A stretch of DNA of 62,738 nt, taken from Clostridia bacterium (lineage in GTDB: Bacteria > Bacillota > Clostridia > Peptostreptococcales > Acidaminobacteraceae). Of the stretch, positions 34,198-44,338 are shown piece after piece. The notes under the pieces were generated by a model, which was not told where the DNA came from, ran no database searches, and saw only the letters and a list, made by a program, of their open reading frames with translations. The stretch lies in NCBI GenBank assembly GCA_014859095.1, contig JACUUV010000009.1:1-62738 (forward strand). Direction: 5' to 3'. Each line of letters opens with the position of its first letter. The stretch's first letter is position 1. The position numbers and the translations under genes were made by a program.

Positions 34198-35283
34198 ATG
34201 CTTAAATATTTCGATCTACAGCTCTTTTCTGAGGAGAAGACAGAGCAACCCACCTCTAAGAAAATAAAGGATACACGGGAAAAGGGTCAGATTGCACAGT
34301 CGAAAGATCTGAACGGTGCACTGTCCCTACTTGTTGTTTTTGCAACGCTTTCATTATTGAGTCAATTCTATATCGATCAAACGTTCGGATTTTATCGGTT
34401 CGCGATGCACCTTGCGGAAGACACAGCACTCCTATATTCCGGTAACGGCATCAATTTGCTTTGGCAGCAAACGGTTTTGCTTATTTTGAAATTATCTCTG
34501 CCACCTCTTGTTGTCGCAATGGTCTTAGGTGTGCTGCTTTCTTACATGCAAGTAGGCGTTTTGTTCACAGTAGAAACCATAAAACCTAAATTAAGTAAAA
34601 TCAATCCTTTGAAGGGATTCAAAAATATGTTTTCTTCACGTTCGCTGGTAGAAATGCTGAAATCTGTATTCAAGGCGACTTTGATTATATACGTTTCAGT
34701 TGTTTATTTGAATGGACGATTAAGTGAACTTTTGATCACCATGGAACTTGAAACGGGTCAAATCATAATAGTCATGTGGGATATTGTCTTTGGCGTTGTC
34801 ACGAGATCAGCACTGATTCTACTTGTTATAGCAGTGTTTGATTTTGCTTTCAAGAGGTGGAAAAACAGAAAAGATATTATGATGACCAAGCAGGAAGTCA
34901 AGGACGAATATAAGCAAAGTGAAGGCGACCCTCAGCTTAAAGCAAAAATTAAAGAAAAACAAAGGGCTTTTGCAATGAGCAGGATGATGCAGGAAATTCC
35001 GAAGGCAGATGTGGTGATCACCAATCCAACCCATTTTGCCGTTGCCATCAAGTACGATTCAACTAAAGGTGACGCTCCTGTGGTAGTGGGCAAAGGACAG
35101 GATTTGATTGCACAAAACATCAAACGGGTGGCATCTGAAAACAAAATACCCATCGTTGAAAACAAACCTCTTGCTCAAGCGCTTTATAAGTCAGTCGATA
35201 TCGGTACGTTTGTACCACCCGATTTTTATGAGGCGGTTGCAGAAGTTTTGGCATATGTATATACACTTAAAAAGAACGCTTAG
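34198..35283 (+). CDS. flhB: Flagellar export switch protein FlhB
   Basis: 361-residue protein with four transmembrane helices and a cytoplasmic domain that autocleaves at Asn276-Pro277 in the motif NPTH (VVITNPTHFAVAIKYD). The N-terminus has EEKTEQPTSKKIKDTREKGQ, typical of the family. FliK acts on it to switch from hook to filament substrates. Its post-cleavage segment is the closest relative in the window of the small gene at 9250. Confidence 0.97.
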   Translation: MLKYFDLQLFSEEKTEQPTSKKIKDTREKGQIAQSKDLNGALSLLVVFATLSLLSQFYIDQTFGFYRFAMHLAEDTALLYSGNGINLLWQQTVLLILKLSLPPLVVAMVLGVLLSYMQVGVLFTVETIKPKLSKINPLKGFKNMFSSRSLVEMLKSVFKATLIIYVSVVYLNGRLSELLITMELETGQIIIVMWDIVFGVVTRSALILLVIAVFDFAFKRWKNRKDIMMTKQEVKDEYKQSEGDPQLKAKIKEKQRAFAMSRMMQEIPKADVVITNPTHFAVAIKYDSTKGDAPVVVGKGQDLIAQNIKRVASENKIPIVENKPLAQALYKSVDIGTFVPPDFYEAVAEVLAYVYTLKKNA

Positions 35284-35293
35284 GAGGCAATAA

Positions 35294-37330
35294 ATGCGTT
35301 TTAGTGACATCGGAGTTGCGGCACTGGTCATAGTCATAATCATGTTGATTATCATACCGATTCCGCTCAATTTTCTGGACTTTTTTTTAGCGCTCAACAT
35401 ATCATTGGCATTGACCATATTGGTCTTATCCATGTTTGTCAAGGAAACACTGGAATTTAGTGTTTTCCCTTCCATATTGCTGATAACGACCATGTTTCGA
35501 CTCGCCCTTAACATTTCCACCACCAGGTATATATTGAGCACTGGTGAGGCTGGAGAGGTTATTGCCGCGTTCGGAAACTTTGTTATCGGCGGAAACGCAA
35601 TAGTCGGTTTCATCATATTCGTCATTATCGTCATCATCCAATTCCTGGTCATCACCAAAGGTTCCGAGCGTGTGTCTGAAGTTGCGGCACGTTTTACATT
35701 GGATGCGATGCCTGGAAAACAGATGGCAATTGACGCTGACCTTAACTCTGGTTTGATCAATGAAAATGACGCAAAAATGAGAAGAAAAAAAATCCAGCGT
35801 GAAGCTGATTTTTATGGAGCAATGGATGGTGCCAGCAAATTTGTAAAAGGCGATGCCATCGCAGGAATTCTGATCACTGTCATCAATATTCTTGCAGGTT
35901 TTCTATTGGGTTCCTTTACAATGGGATTGACATTGCCTGAATCCATTGAGAAATTTACGTTACTCACGGTTGGCGACGGTCTGGTGAGTCAACTTCCTGC
36001 TCTGATGATCTCAGTCGCCACAGGTATTATCGTCACAAGATCAGCCTCTGAGGAAAGTCTCGGTACAGACGTGGTCAATCAATTGTTTGCCAGATCCATT
36101 GTCATGTATATCGTCGGAGGTGTTTTGATTCTACTTGGTGCCGGAACACCGCTTCCATCTATCCCATTCCTTATGGTTGGAGCCATGGCCCTGATTTTAG
36201 GCTATAGATCGATGCAAGGGGACCGGAAGGTTTCTTTCGAAGCTGAGGCTGAAGAAAAAGTGGAAGATACTTCAAGAGAAGATATGAGACGTCCTGAGAA
36301 TATTATTCCGCTGCTTCAAGTGGATCCAATCGAGCTCGAATTTGGTTATGGCATCATACCTCTTGCAGATCCGAACCAAGGTGGAGACCTCTTTGACAGA
36401 TTGGTGATGATCAGAAGACAGATTGCTCTTGAGCTTGGACTTATTGTACCTATGATCCGTTTAAGGGATAATATCCAGCTCGAGGCCAACCAATACCTGA
36501 TTAAGATCAAAGGCAATGATATCGCTTATGGGAATATTGTTTTCGATCATTATCTTGCCATGAGCCCTGGTGCCGTGGAAGGCGAGATTGAGGGAATCGA
36601 CACTGTTGAACCTGCATTTGGGCTACCTGCTAAATGGATCAAATCAGATTTGAGGGAAAAAGCTGAATTGCTTGGCTATACTGTTGTAGATCCTTCGTCT
36701 GTAATTTCCACCCATCTTACAGAAGTTATCAAAAAACACAGCCATGAGTTGTTGAGCAGAGAAGATGTCAAGCAGCTGATTGAAAATATAAGAGAAACAA
36801 ATCCAGCCCTTTTGGAAGAACTCATTCCGAATCTGATGATGATTGGCGATGTACAGAAAGTTCTAGCAAATCTTTTAAAAGAAAGCATCTCAATTAGAAA
36901 CCTTGTGACAATACTTGAAGCACTCGCGGATCATGCCAGATCGACACGCGATGTGAATATTCTCACTGAGTATGTTCGGCAAAAATTATCCAGGCAAATC
37001 ACCAAACAATACTTCCCGTTTGGTCAAGCAAAGGTCGTCACACTGGAGCAATCACTTGAAAACATGTTGATGGAGTCCATTGACCAAAATGAGAATGGCA
37101 CATTTCTATCAATCGATCCAATGACGACGCAATCTATATTGGCCCATTTGTCTGAGGAAATTAAAAAACTGCTTCAAATGGGAGAGCAAGCAATCGTCGT
37201 AACGGCTCCTATTGTTAGATTTTACTTTAAGAGAATCACCGAACAGTCAATTCCGGAGTTGGTGGTTTTATCATACAATGAAATAGAATCGGATATTGAT
37301 GTACAATCTGCAGGGATGGTGAGCGCTTAA
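35294..37330 (+). CDS. flhA: Flagellar export protein FlhA
   Basis: 678-residue export gate component. About eight N-terminal transmembrane helices (to about residue 310) include the conserved loop RVSEVAARFTLDAMPGKQMA followed by DADLNSG. The large cytoplasmic domain forms the nonameric docking ring for chaperone-substrate complexes. The stop overlaps the flhF start (TAATG). Confidence 0.97.
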   Translation: MRFSDIGVAALVIVIIMLIIIPIPLNFLDFFLALNISLALTILVLSMFVKETLEFSVFPSILLITTMFRLALNISTTRYILSTGEAGEVIAAFGNFVIGGNAIVGFIIFVIIVIIQFLVITKGSERVSEVAARFTLDAMPGKQMAIDADLNSGLINENDAKMRRKKIQREADFYGAMDGASKFVKGDAIAGILITVINILAGFLLGSFTMGLTLPESIEKFTLLTVGDGLVSQLPALMISVATGIIVTRSASEESLGTDVVNQLFARSIVMYIVGGVLILLGAGTPLPSIPFLMVGAMALILGYRSMQGDRKVSFEAEAEEKVEDTSREDMRRPENIIPLLQVDPIELEFGYGIIPLADPNQGGDLFDRLVMIRRQIALELGLIVPMIRLRDNIQLEANQYLIKIKGNDIAYGNIVFDHYLAMSPGAVEGEIEGIDTVEPAFGLPAKWIKSDLREKAELLGYTVVDPSSVISTHLTEVIKKHSHELLSREDVKQLIENIRETNPALLEELIPNLMMIGDVQKVLANLLKESISIRNLVTILEALADHARSTRDVNILTEYVRQKLSRQITKQYFPFGQAKVVTLEQSLENMLMESIDQNENGTFLSIDPMTTQSILAHLSEEIKKLLQMGEQAIVVTAPIVRFYFKRITEQSIPELVVLSYNEIESDIDVQSAGMVSA

Positions 37331-38499
37331 TGAAAGTAAAAAGATATTTAGTCAAAGACATGAATGAAGCAATGATCAAAATAAAGAATGAGCTTGGGAT
37401 GGATGCTGTCATCCTCAATACGCGCAAAATCAAATCAGGTGGATTGTTCAAATTCTTCAAAAAACCGGTGATTGAAGTTGTGGCGGCCATTGATGAGCCA
37501 ATCACAACAACCAGAGGAATCAAACCACAGGAACAGCAACTCGTGCAACCTCAAGTGATAAAACCTGCAGAGCATTCACCTGTTGAACCAGATAAAAAGT
37601 TGGACACCACCATCAATACAGAAATGTTGGAACTCAAAAAAATGGTCCAATTGCTCATCGAAAAAGTGGATCATATCGAACATCAAGGTCCAGTGACGGA
37701 TTCCAGGCAGATTTCCCAGGAAGATTTCTATGTGGATTTTCTGAAACAAAGAGATATTCAAGAATCCATTGCAAAAAAGATACTTGAAATCGTACAAAGA
37801 CAAATCAGTCTCAGCGAAAAAAATCACGACACTGTAATTAACGCCATGAAAGTAATAGCACGCGAATATCTTGGTGATATAAAGACGATTGACCGTGATT
37901 TGCAGGGGAAGTCCAATATTTATATGTTTCTTGGTCCGACGGGCGTAGGAAAGACAACGACTCTTGCAAAAATCGCCGCCAAACTTACATTGGTCGACAA
38001 CAAGAAAATCGGTGTGATTACCGCTGACACTTATAGGATTGCGGCTGTGGAGCAACTAAAAACCTATAGTGAAATTCTAGGAATCCCTCTTGAGGTCATT
38101 TATGAGGCGAATGAACTCGAAGAAGCGCTTTATAAGTTTAGAGACAAGGATTATATATTGATTGATACTGCGGGCAGAAGTCACAAAAGCAAAGAGCTCA
38201 AATCAGATTATGATGAGCTGATCAAATTTCTGGATTCTGTCAAAGTCTTTCTCGTAATGAGTATGACCACAAGTTATAAAGATATGAAAAGCATCATCGA
38301 ATCATATGATTTTTTGGATGATTACAGATTATTGTTCACAAAACTCGATGAGGCGACTTCATATGGTAATATTTTAAATCTCAAAGTTGTTACGGGAAAA
38401 CCGCTTTCGTATTTCACCATTGGTCAAAGTGTACCTGATGATATTGAGGTAGCTGACAAAGAAAAAATCATACAATACATTTTTGATGTTGAAAAATAA
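37330..38499 (+). CDS. flhF: SRP-like GTPase FlhF
   Basis: 389-residue GTPase that sets where flagella are built. A basic N-terminal B domain with a coiled-coil stretch precedes the NG domain. The P-loop FLGPTGVGKTTTLAKIAAKL is near residue 200, DTAGRSHKSKE near 278, and TKLDEATSYGN follows. It is paired with flhG, whose product stimulates its GTPase. FlhF dimers localise at poles or in spiral patterns depending on species. Confidence 0.97.
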   Translation: MKVKRYLVKDMNEAMIKIKNELGMDAVILNTRKIKSGGLFKFFKKPVIEVVAAIDEPITTTRGIKPQEQQLVQPQVIKPAEHSPVEPDKKLDTTINTEMLELKKMVQLLIEKVDHIEHQGPVTDSRQISQEDFYVDFLKQRDIQESIAKKILEIVQRQISLSEKNHDTVINAMKVIAREYLGDIKTIDRDLQGKSNIYMFLGPTGVGKTTTLAKIAAKLTLVDNKKIGVITADTYRIAAVEQLKTYSEILGIPLEVIYEANELEEALYKFRDKDYILIDTAGRSHKSKELKSDYDELIKFLDSVKVFLVMSMTTSYKDMKSIIESYDFLDDYRLLFTKLDEATSYGNILNLKVVTGKPLSYFTIGQSVPDDIEVADKEKIIQYIFDVEK

Positions 38500-38518
38500 G
38501 CTTTTATCGGGGGGGAAA

Positions 38519-39382
38519 ATGGATCAAGCTCAAAAGCTTAGAGATATAATTGGCGACCAGGAAGTCCCTGAAAGGGATGTCATTGATGCCAGAATAATTA
38601 CAATATCCAGTGGCAAAGGTGGTGTTGGGAAAACAAACTTCACCGTTAATTTGGGTATTGCACTCGCCAAACAAGGTAAAAGTGTCACTATAATCGATGC
38701 AGATCTTGGTCTTGCAAATGTTGACGTTCTTTTCGGACTTGTTCCCAAATATAATTTGTCACATGTCATCAAAGGTGAGGTGCCAGTTCAAGATATTATT
38801 GTCAAGGGACTGTATGACATCAATATCATCTCAGGTGGTTCGGGTATTATGGATTTGATTGATCTGGATTCCGAGCAATTGGAGAAATTGATCCATACAC
38901 TGACTTATTTTAATGCAGTATCGGATTATATCCTGATTGATACAGGAGCCGGACTCAGCAAGTCTGTACTGTCCTTCATTGACGCCGCATCGGACGTGAT
39001 CGTGGTCATCACACCCGATCCCACGTCCATTACAGACGCATATGCACTCGTTAAAAACATTGTCATGGACGATCAAAAGAAAATCAAGCTGATCATCAAC
39101 AGGGTAGAAAGCAATGAAGAAGGAGATGAGGTTTTCGGTAAGATGCATCAAGCTGTATCCAAATTTCTGAACAGGGAGCTGGAGAACCTTGGGTACATAT
39201 TCGAAGACAATAATCTGAAACGTGCTGTCAGAAGACAAATACCACTCCTTGAGGCCTATCCACGAGCCATAGCCAGCAAGGGAATTGAGAATATTGCTTA
39301 CAATCTGGACAATAACGGTAAATACAATAAGAACAACAACAGCTTCAGGAGTTTTCTCAATAAGTTGATCAATAAAATTTAA
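38519..39382 (+). CDS. flhG: MinD-like ATPase FlhG (YlxH)
   Basis: 287-residue ParA/MinD ATPase that controls flagellar number and, with FlhF, assists C-ring assembly through FliY. The deviant Walker A is ISSGKGGVGKTNFTVNLG near residue 30, and VTIIDADLGLANVDVLFGL follows. The N-terminal MDQAQKLRDII contains the DQAxxLR motif that activates FlhF. ATG 38519 follows a GGGGGGG site. A longer in-frame start overlaps flhF and is rejected. Confidence 0.97.
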   Translation: MDQAQKLRDIIGDQEVPERDVIDARIITISSGKGGVGKTNFTVNLGIALAKQGKSVTIIDADLGLANVDVLFGLVPKYNLSHVIKGEVPVQDIIVKGLYDINIISGGSGIMDLIDLDSEQLEKLIHTLTYFNAVSDYILIDTGAGLSKSVLSFIDAASDVIVVITPDPTSITDAYALVKNIVMDDQKKIKLIINRVESNEEGDEVFGKMHQAVSKFLNRELENLGYIFEDNNLKRAVRRQIPLLEAYPRAIASKGIENIAYNLDNNGKYNKNNNSFRSFLNKLINKI

Positions 39383-39392
39383 GGTGGTTTCC

Positions 39393-40127
39393 ATGGAAGG
39401 GTTTACTAAATTTTTTAACATTGCGGATACACTTGACATAATGATTTATGTAAACAATCAGGAGTCTTATACATTATCCTCGTTTGTGTATGAAGTTGTA
39501 AATGATGAACGATTGATCATTTCCAATCCCATACATGAAGGACATCTGTACGCCATGGAAAGGCATTACGGTTATTATTTCAGGTTTTATATTGAGAACC
39601 AAGGTATGTATCTGTTTAAAGGACGAATGATTGAAAGACTCCTTTATGACAATTTGCCCAGCGTCTCCATTGAACTTGAATCCGAAATCAAGCGGATTCA
39701 GCGCAGGAAATTCTACCGTGTAAACTTCAAATCAAGAGGTTTCTTCTTGATTGAAAAAAAGTTTTCAGATCAGGAAATCGCAAAGAAGAAACTATTGTTG
39801 ACCACCAAATACAAGAACGAGAAAGACTTGATTGTCGAAGAAGTCGTTGAGGAAAAATTTCCGTTTGAATCACTCGATCTGAGTGGTGGCGGCATTCGAG
39901 TCCTGACCCGAATCTCCTTTGATACAGGAGAACTTATTAAAGGTGAAGTCCTACTCAACAATGTTTGGAATAAGTTCAAGGGTGAAGTGACTCGCGTAGA
40001 GAAAAAAGATGACAATCACAAGGAAGTGGGTATCAAGTTTATAGATCTTGATTCTGCAACTCAATCCCGCATAGTTTCATATGTATTTGAAATCGAGCGG
40101 AATTTAATTAAAAAGGGTTTGATGTGA
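39393..40127 (+). CDS. PilZ-domain flagellar brake protein (YcgR/YpfA-like)
   Basis: 244-residue protein with an N-terminal YcgR-N-like domain (about 1-95) and a C-terminal PilZ domain. The c-di-GMP contacts are visible: the arginine motif in RRKFYRVNF near residue 105 and DLSGGGIRV near 163. At high c-di-GMP such proteins slow the motor through MotA or FliG, so cyclic dinucleotide control of swimming is likely. A long insert with charged residues separates the two motifs. ATG 39393 follows AAGGTGG. Confidence 0.92.
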   Translation: MEGFTKFFNIADTLDIMIYVNNQESYTLSSFVYEVVNDERLIISNPIHEGHLYAMERHYGYYFRFYIENQGMYLFKGRMIERLLYDNLPSVSIELESEIKRIQRRKFYRVNFKSRGFFLIEKKFSDQEIAKKKLLLTTKYKNEKDLIVEEVVEEKFPFESLDLSGGGIRVLTRISFDTGELIKGEVLLNNVWNKFKGEVTRVEKKDDNHKEVGIKFIDLDSATQSRIVSYVFEIERNLIKKGLM

Positions 40128-40128
40128 T

Positions 40129-41190
40129 ATGAAAAAAAAAATACTCGTAGTAGATGATTCCGCATTCATGAGAAAAGTCATTACAGATATGATTGAATCG
40201 GATCAACAAATGGAAGTTGTCGGTGTAGCAAGAAACGGTGAAGATGCGATTGCCAAGATCAAACTGCTGAAACCGGATGTTGTAACGCTTGATATTGAAA
40301 TGCCCAAAATGGATGGTCTGACAGCACTCCGTACAATAATGACCGAAATGCCATTGCCAGTAATCATGTTGAGCAGCCTTACGAAGAAAGGGGCTGAAGA
40401 GACACTGAAAGCACTGGATTTGGGAGCTTTTGATTTCATTACCAAGCCATCTTCATTAATTAAAGTGTCCGCACCGGAAGTGAAAAATGAGCTCATTGAA
40501 AAAATACAAATTGCCAGTAGGACCAAAGTCAAAGCGATAAGAAGCCCAAAACCATCTCCTAAAATCGATCAAAGTGATACGATAGTTCCATCAAGTAGTG
40601 TTCAGGCAAAAAGCATATTTAAAAAAATTGTGGCCATCGGCACATCCACTGGAGGACCTCGTGCGCTTCAAGATGTCATTCCGTTTATTCCAAGTGGAAT
40701 CAATGCAAGTTTCCTGATTGTGCAACACATGCCTTCAGGATTCACCAAATCACTTGCAGAGCGTTTGGACTCGATGAGCCAAATCCATGTCAAGGAAGCC
40801 GAGAACGGTGATATCCTTCAACAGGGGTGGGCTTATCTCGCGCCTGGAGACCAACATTTAAAAGTGACTAAACAGAATGGACAATTTGTGATAAAATTAG
40901 ATAATGGTGATAGAGTAAATGGGCATAGACCTTCGGTGGATGCCATGATGGAATCCATAGTCGATATGAACCACAAAAGTGTCGTGGGTGTGATCATGAC
41001 TGGAATGGGTGCCGACGGTGCACAGGGGATGAAAAAATTGAAAGACAGCGGTGGCTTCGTGATCGCTCAGGACGAGGAAAGTTGCATTGTATTCGGGATG
41101 CCAAAGATTGCAATAAAACTTGAGGCAGTAGATAAGGTTGTAAGCCTTTCTAATATAGCAAATGAAATAGTGAAAGCCATGGAGGTGTAA
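40129..41190 (+). CDS. cheB: Chemotaxis protein-glutamate methylesterase/deamidase CheB
   Basis: 353 residues: an N-terminal receiver with phospho-Asp55 (VVTLDIEMPKMDG) and a C-terminal esterase. The catalytic serine is in GTSTGGPRALQ, the histidine in VQHMPSGF and the aspartate in TGMGADG. It removes methyl groups from receptors during adaptation. Its antagonist CheR is not in this window. Confidence 0.97.
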   Translation: MKKKILVVDDSAFMRKVITDMIESDQQMEVVGVARNGEDAIAKIKLLKPDVVTLDIEMPKMDGLTALRTIMTEMPLPVIMLSSLTKKGAEETLKALDLGAFDFITKPSSLIKVSAPEVKNELIEKIQIASRTKVKAIRSPKPSPKIDQSDTIVPSSSVQAKSIFKKIVAIGTSTGGPRALQDVIPFIPSGINASFLIVQHMPSGFTKSLAERLDSMSQIHVKEAENGDILQQGWAYLAPGDQHLKVTKQNGQFVIKLDNGDRVNGHRPSVDAMMESIVDMNHKSVVGVIMTGMGADGAQGMKKLKDSGGFVIAQDEESCIVFGMPKIAIKLEAVDKVVSLSNIANEIVKAMEV

Positions 41191-41195
41191 TGCAT

Positions 41196-43253
41196 ATGGA
41201 TATGAGTCAATACTTAGAAATATTTATCGATGAATCAAAAGAACATTTGCAAACGATGAACGAAATTTTGCTGGTTCTTGAAAAAGACGTGGATAATTTA
41301 TCACATTTGGGTGAGATTTTTAGAATAGCGCATACAATAAAAGGAATGTCTGGAACAATGGGGTTTACCAAAGTAGCTGATTTGACACATAAGATGGAAA
41401 ATCTTTTGGACCTGGTCCGAAATGGCGAAGTGAAAGTGACCAGTTATATTGTCGATGTTTTATTCGAGTGTTTCGATGCACTGGAAGAATATATAGACAA
41501 TCTTGAAAAGAATGGCAGCGAAGGGGATTTGGATTCTTCAGCTTTAGTCAAGAAACTTGCTGTGATTGCGGATAACAAAGGTGATATGACAGCTGGTAAA
41601 TCAGAACCCAAGAAAAATGAACCTATTAAAAATGATATTGGAGAAGAAACATTCCATATCGGTCTCAATGACATCGAGAGTATCATACAGACCGCGTTTG
41701 AGATAAATGTCAAGTCCTACCTCATAAAAGTGACGTTGGATGAAGGTTGTATGCTTAAAGCGGCTCGTGCATTCATTGTATTCAATACACTTGAACGGTT
41801 CGGAGAAATCATCAGATCATATCCGCAAGCAGAAGAAATCGAAGATGAGAAGTTTGATCAATCTTTTGAAATCCTATATTTTACAAAATTGGATGAGGCT
41901 TACTGCAAAACAGAACTCATGAGAATTTCTGAAATCAAGGAAGTCATTGTGGAACCTCTCGAAGAAATGGATTATACAGCTGAACAATCCCTGAAAGATG
42001 TTGAAATTGATCTCGAACACGTAAATGAAGAAATTGTCAAATCAGGCAAAGACGAAGCTCAAAACACAAAATCGGACAAAGGCAAAACATCAAAAACAGT
42101 TCGTGTTGAAATTGGCAGACTGGACAATCTGATGAACCTTGTGAGTGAATTGATCATCATCAAAACACGGCTTGAGGATTTGGACACGAGTCAAAATCGA
42201 ATGGTCGACCAGAACAGCAGCAACAACATGAACGAAGCGATAGAATACCTGGAGCGCATCACCACAAGCCTTCATGATGCTGTCATGAAAGTCAGAATGG
42301 TTCCTGTGGAGAGAACATTCAACAGGTTCCCTAGATTGGTGAGAGACCTTTCAAAAGACCTTGGCAAAAACATCAAGTTGTTCATGTCTGGAGAAGAAAC
42401 TGAAGTCGATAGAACTGTTATCGATGAAATTGGCGATCCATTGATCCATTTGATCAGAAATTCACTGGACCACGGTATTGAGTCTCCTGCTGAGCGTGAA
42501 AAAGCTGGTAAGGCCGACACTGGATTTGTGGCTCTCAGAGCATATCCTGATGGCAACACCGTTGTCATTGAAGTCGAGGATGACGGCAAGGGAATCAATC
42601 CGGAAGTCATTAAAAAGAAAGCTGTTGAAAAGAGAATCATTACAAAAGAGACAGCGGATATCATGACTGACAAAGAACTGATCAATCTATTGTTTGAGGC
42701 AGGTTTCAGCACAGTGGACAAAGTGACCGATCTGTCTGGACGAGGCGTAGGACTTGATGTTGTCAAATCAAAAATTGAAGCGATCAATGGTACGGTTGAA
42801 GTGGTGTCAACTTTGGGACAAGGCAGCAAATTCATTATTAGATTACCACTTACACTAGCAATCATACAGGCATTGATGGTCAATCTGAATAAAGAGAAGT
42901 TCGCCATTCCACTGAACAATATAAAAGAAATCACAAATATTGAAACACGCAACATCACAATGGTTCAAGATCAGGAAGTTGTTCTATATAGAAACAAGAC
43001 TCTTCCTATTATCAGGATGAAGCACGTTTTGGATATTGATCAAACCAAAGAGGAATTGGATGAGATTATCGTTGTCATCGTCAAAAAGGGAGATGTTGAA
43101 GCAGGTCTGGTAGTGGACGGACTTATCGGTCAACAGGAAATCGTCATAAAATCCCTTGGCAAATATCTCACGGGTATCAAGGCTATCGCAGGAGCAACCA
43201 TTTTAGGCAACGGTAGTGTTGCGTTGATTGTAGATCCGAACCAATTATTCTAG
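41196..43253 (+). CDS. cheA: Chemotaxis histidine kinase CheA
   Basis: 685-residue kinase. P1 (HPt) has the phosphorylated His46 in RIAHTIKGMSGTMGF. P2 binds CheY/CheB. P3 dimerises (LMNLVSELIIIKTRLEDLD). The P4 ATPase has RNSLDHGIESPAER and DLSGRGVGLDVVKSKI. P5 is the CheW-like C-terminus. ATG 41196 is chosen for spacing to GGAGGTG. ATG 41190, which overlaps the cheB stop, is the alternative. Confidence 0.97.
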   Translation: MDMSQYLEIFIDESKEHLQTMNEILLVLEKDVDNLSHLGEIFRIAHTIKGMSGTMGFTKVADLTHKMENLLDLVRNGEVKVTSYIVDVLFECFDALEEYIDNLEKNGSEGDLDSSALVKKLAVIADNKGDMTAGKSEPKKNEPIKNDIGEETFHIGLNDIESIIQTAFEINVKSYLIKVTLDEGCMLKAARAFIVFNTLERFGEIIRSYPQAEEIEDEKFDQSFEILYFTKLDEAYCKTELMRISEIKEVIVEPLEEMDYTAEQSLKDVEIDLEHVNEEIVKSGKDEAQNTKSDKGKTSKTVRVEIGRLDNLMNLVSELIIIKTRLEDLDTSQNRMVDQNSSNNMNEAIEYLERITTSLHDAVMKVRMVPVERTFNRFPRLVRDLSKDLGKNIKLFMSGEETEVDRTVIDEIGDPLIHLIRNSLDHGIESPAEREKAGKADTGFVALRAYPDGNTVVIEVEDDGKGINPEVIKKKAVEKRIITKETADIMTDKELINLLFEAGFSTVDKVTDLSGRGVGLDVVKSKIEAINGTVEVVSTLGQGSKFIIRLPLTLAIIQALMVNLNKEKFAIPLNNIKEITNIETRNITMVQDQEVVLYRNKTLPIIRMKHVLDIDQTKEELDEIIVVIVKKGDVEAGLVVDGLIGQQEIVIKSLGKYLTGIKAIAGATILGNGSVALIVDPNQLF

Positions 43254-43267
43254 TCAGGGGTGATAAT

Positions 43268-43708
43268 ATGAGTGAAATCAGAGAATTTGTAACATTTAGA
43301 CTCAATCAGGAGTTTTATGGCATTGATATCAACAATGTGGAAAATATTGAAAAAGTTCTTCCAATCACCAGGATACCTTATACTCTGAATTATGTGAATG
43401 GTGTAATCAACCTCAGAGGCATAATCGTACCAGTCGTAGATCTTAGAGCAAGATTTGGTCTCACACCAAAGCCCGCATCAGACGAATCAAGGATCATCAT
43501 TGTCAATGTGGATGATTTGAAAATAGGTATGCTCGTGGACTCATCTTCCGAAGTGCTTCAAATCTCAACCGATGAAATCGATGACGCACCCAATGTGAGA
43601 AAAGATGTCGACAATGAATTCATCAAAAATATTGGAAAGAAAAACGGTCGCATTATCATGCTGATTGACCTTTATAAGGTCTTAAATATTGAGCAACACG
43701 TTGAATAG
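43268..43708 (+). CDS. cheW: Chemotaxis coupling protein CheW
   Basis: 146-residue SH3-like adaptor linking receptors to CheA. Conserved blocks are YGIDINNVENIEKVLPITRI and VNGVINLRGIIVPVVDLRAR. It lies 14 bases after cheA with GGGGTGAT upstream. Confidence 0.96.
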   Translation: MSEIREFVTFRLNQEFYGIDINNVENIEKVLPITRIPYTLNYVNGVINLRGIIVPVVDLRARFGLTPKPASDESRIIIVNVDDLKIGMLVDSSSEVLQISTDEIDDAPNVRKDVDNEFIKNIGKKNGRIIMLIDLYKVLNIEQHVE

Positions 43709-43717
43709 AGGTGAACA

Positions 43718-44338
43718 ATGGGCATTGAATTTGATAAGATAAACAATGGTATAATCTTGGACGTCCTAAGAGAAATCGGTAATATCGGAGCTGGCAATGC
43801 CGCAACGTCACTTGCAACAATGATCAACAAGAAAATCGACATGAAAGTACCAGTTGTAAAATTGCTGGATTTTGATGAGGTGCCTGAACTTTTGGGTGGA
43901 CCAGAAAACGTGGTCTGTGGTATTTTCTTTAAGTTTGAGGGTGATATCAATGGGAGCATCATGTTTGTTTTGGACCAACCCTCAGCAATTAATCTCGTAG
44001 ATCTTCTCATGCCGAGGGACAATTCTGAATTTGATGAGTTTACAACTTCGGCATTAAAAGAGATAGGCAATATATTGGCAGGTTCCTATATCGCATCATT
44101 ATCAGGACTCACCAATCTTAATATCAAAATTTCTGTTCCCGCACTTGCCATTGACATGGCTGGAGCGATACTCAGCGTTCCTGCGATTCATTTTGGACAG
44201 ATGAGCGACAGTGTGTTGATTATTCAGAATGAATTTATTGAAACACTTGAAGCAAAAAGTGTCGACGGTTATTTTTTCCTCATACCGGACATGGACTCGT
44301 ATGAAGTTTTATTAGGCAGTTTAGGAGTGACTTTATGA
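43718..44338 (+). CDS. cheC: CheY-P phosphatase CheC
   Basis: 206 residues with both active-site patterns intact: DVLREIGN with Pro 23 positions later, and SALKEIGN with Pro 23 positions later. CheC dephosphorylates CheY-P and is stimulated by CheD, encoded next and overlapping by four bases (ATGA). Confidence 0.96.
   Translation: MGIEFDKINNGIILDVLREIGNIGAGNAATSLATMINKKIDMKVPVVKLLDFDEVPELLGGPENVVCGIFFKFEGDINGSIMFVLDQPSAINLVDLLMPRDNSEFDEFTTSALKEIGNILAGSYIASLSGLTNLNIKISVPALAIDMAGAILSVPAIHFGQMSDSVLIIQNEFIETLEAKSVDGYFFLIPDMDSYEVLLGSLGVTL

Noticed and set aside
42272-42958. 228-codon minus-strand open frame inside cheA
   Set aside because: It is antisense to the CheA P3-P4 region, whose coding is certain. 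The translation looks like a frame shadow.
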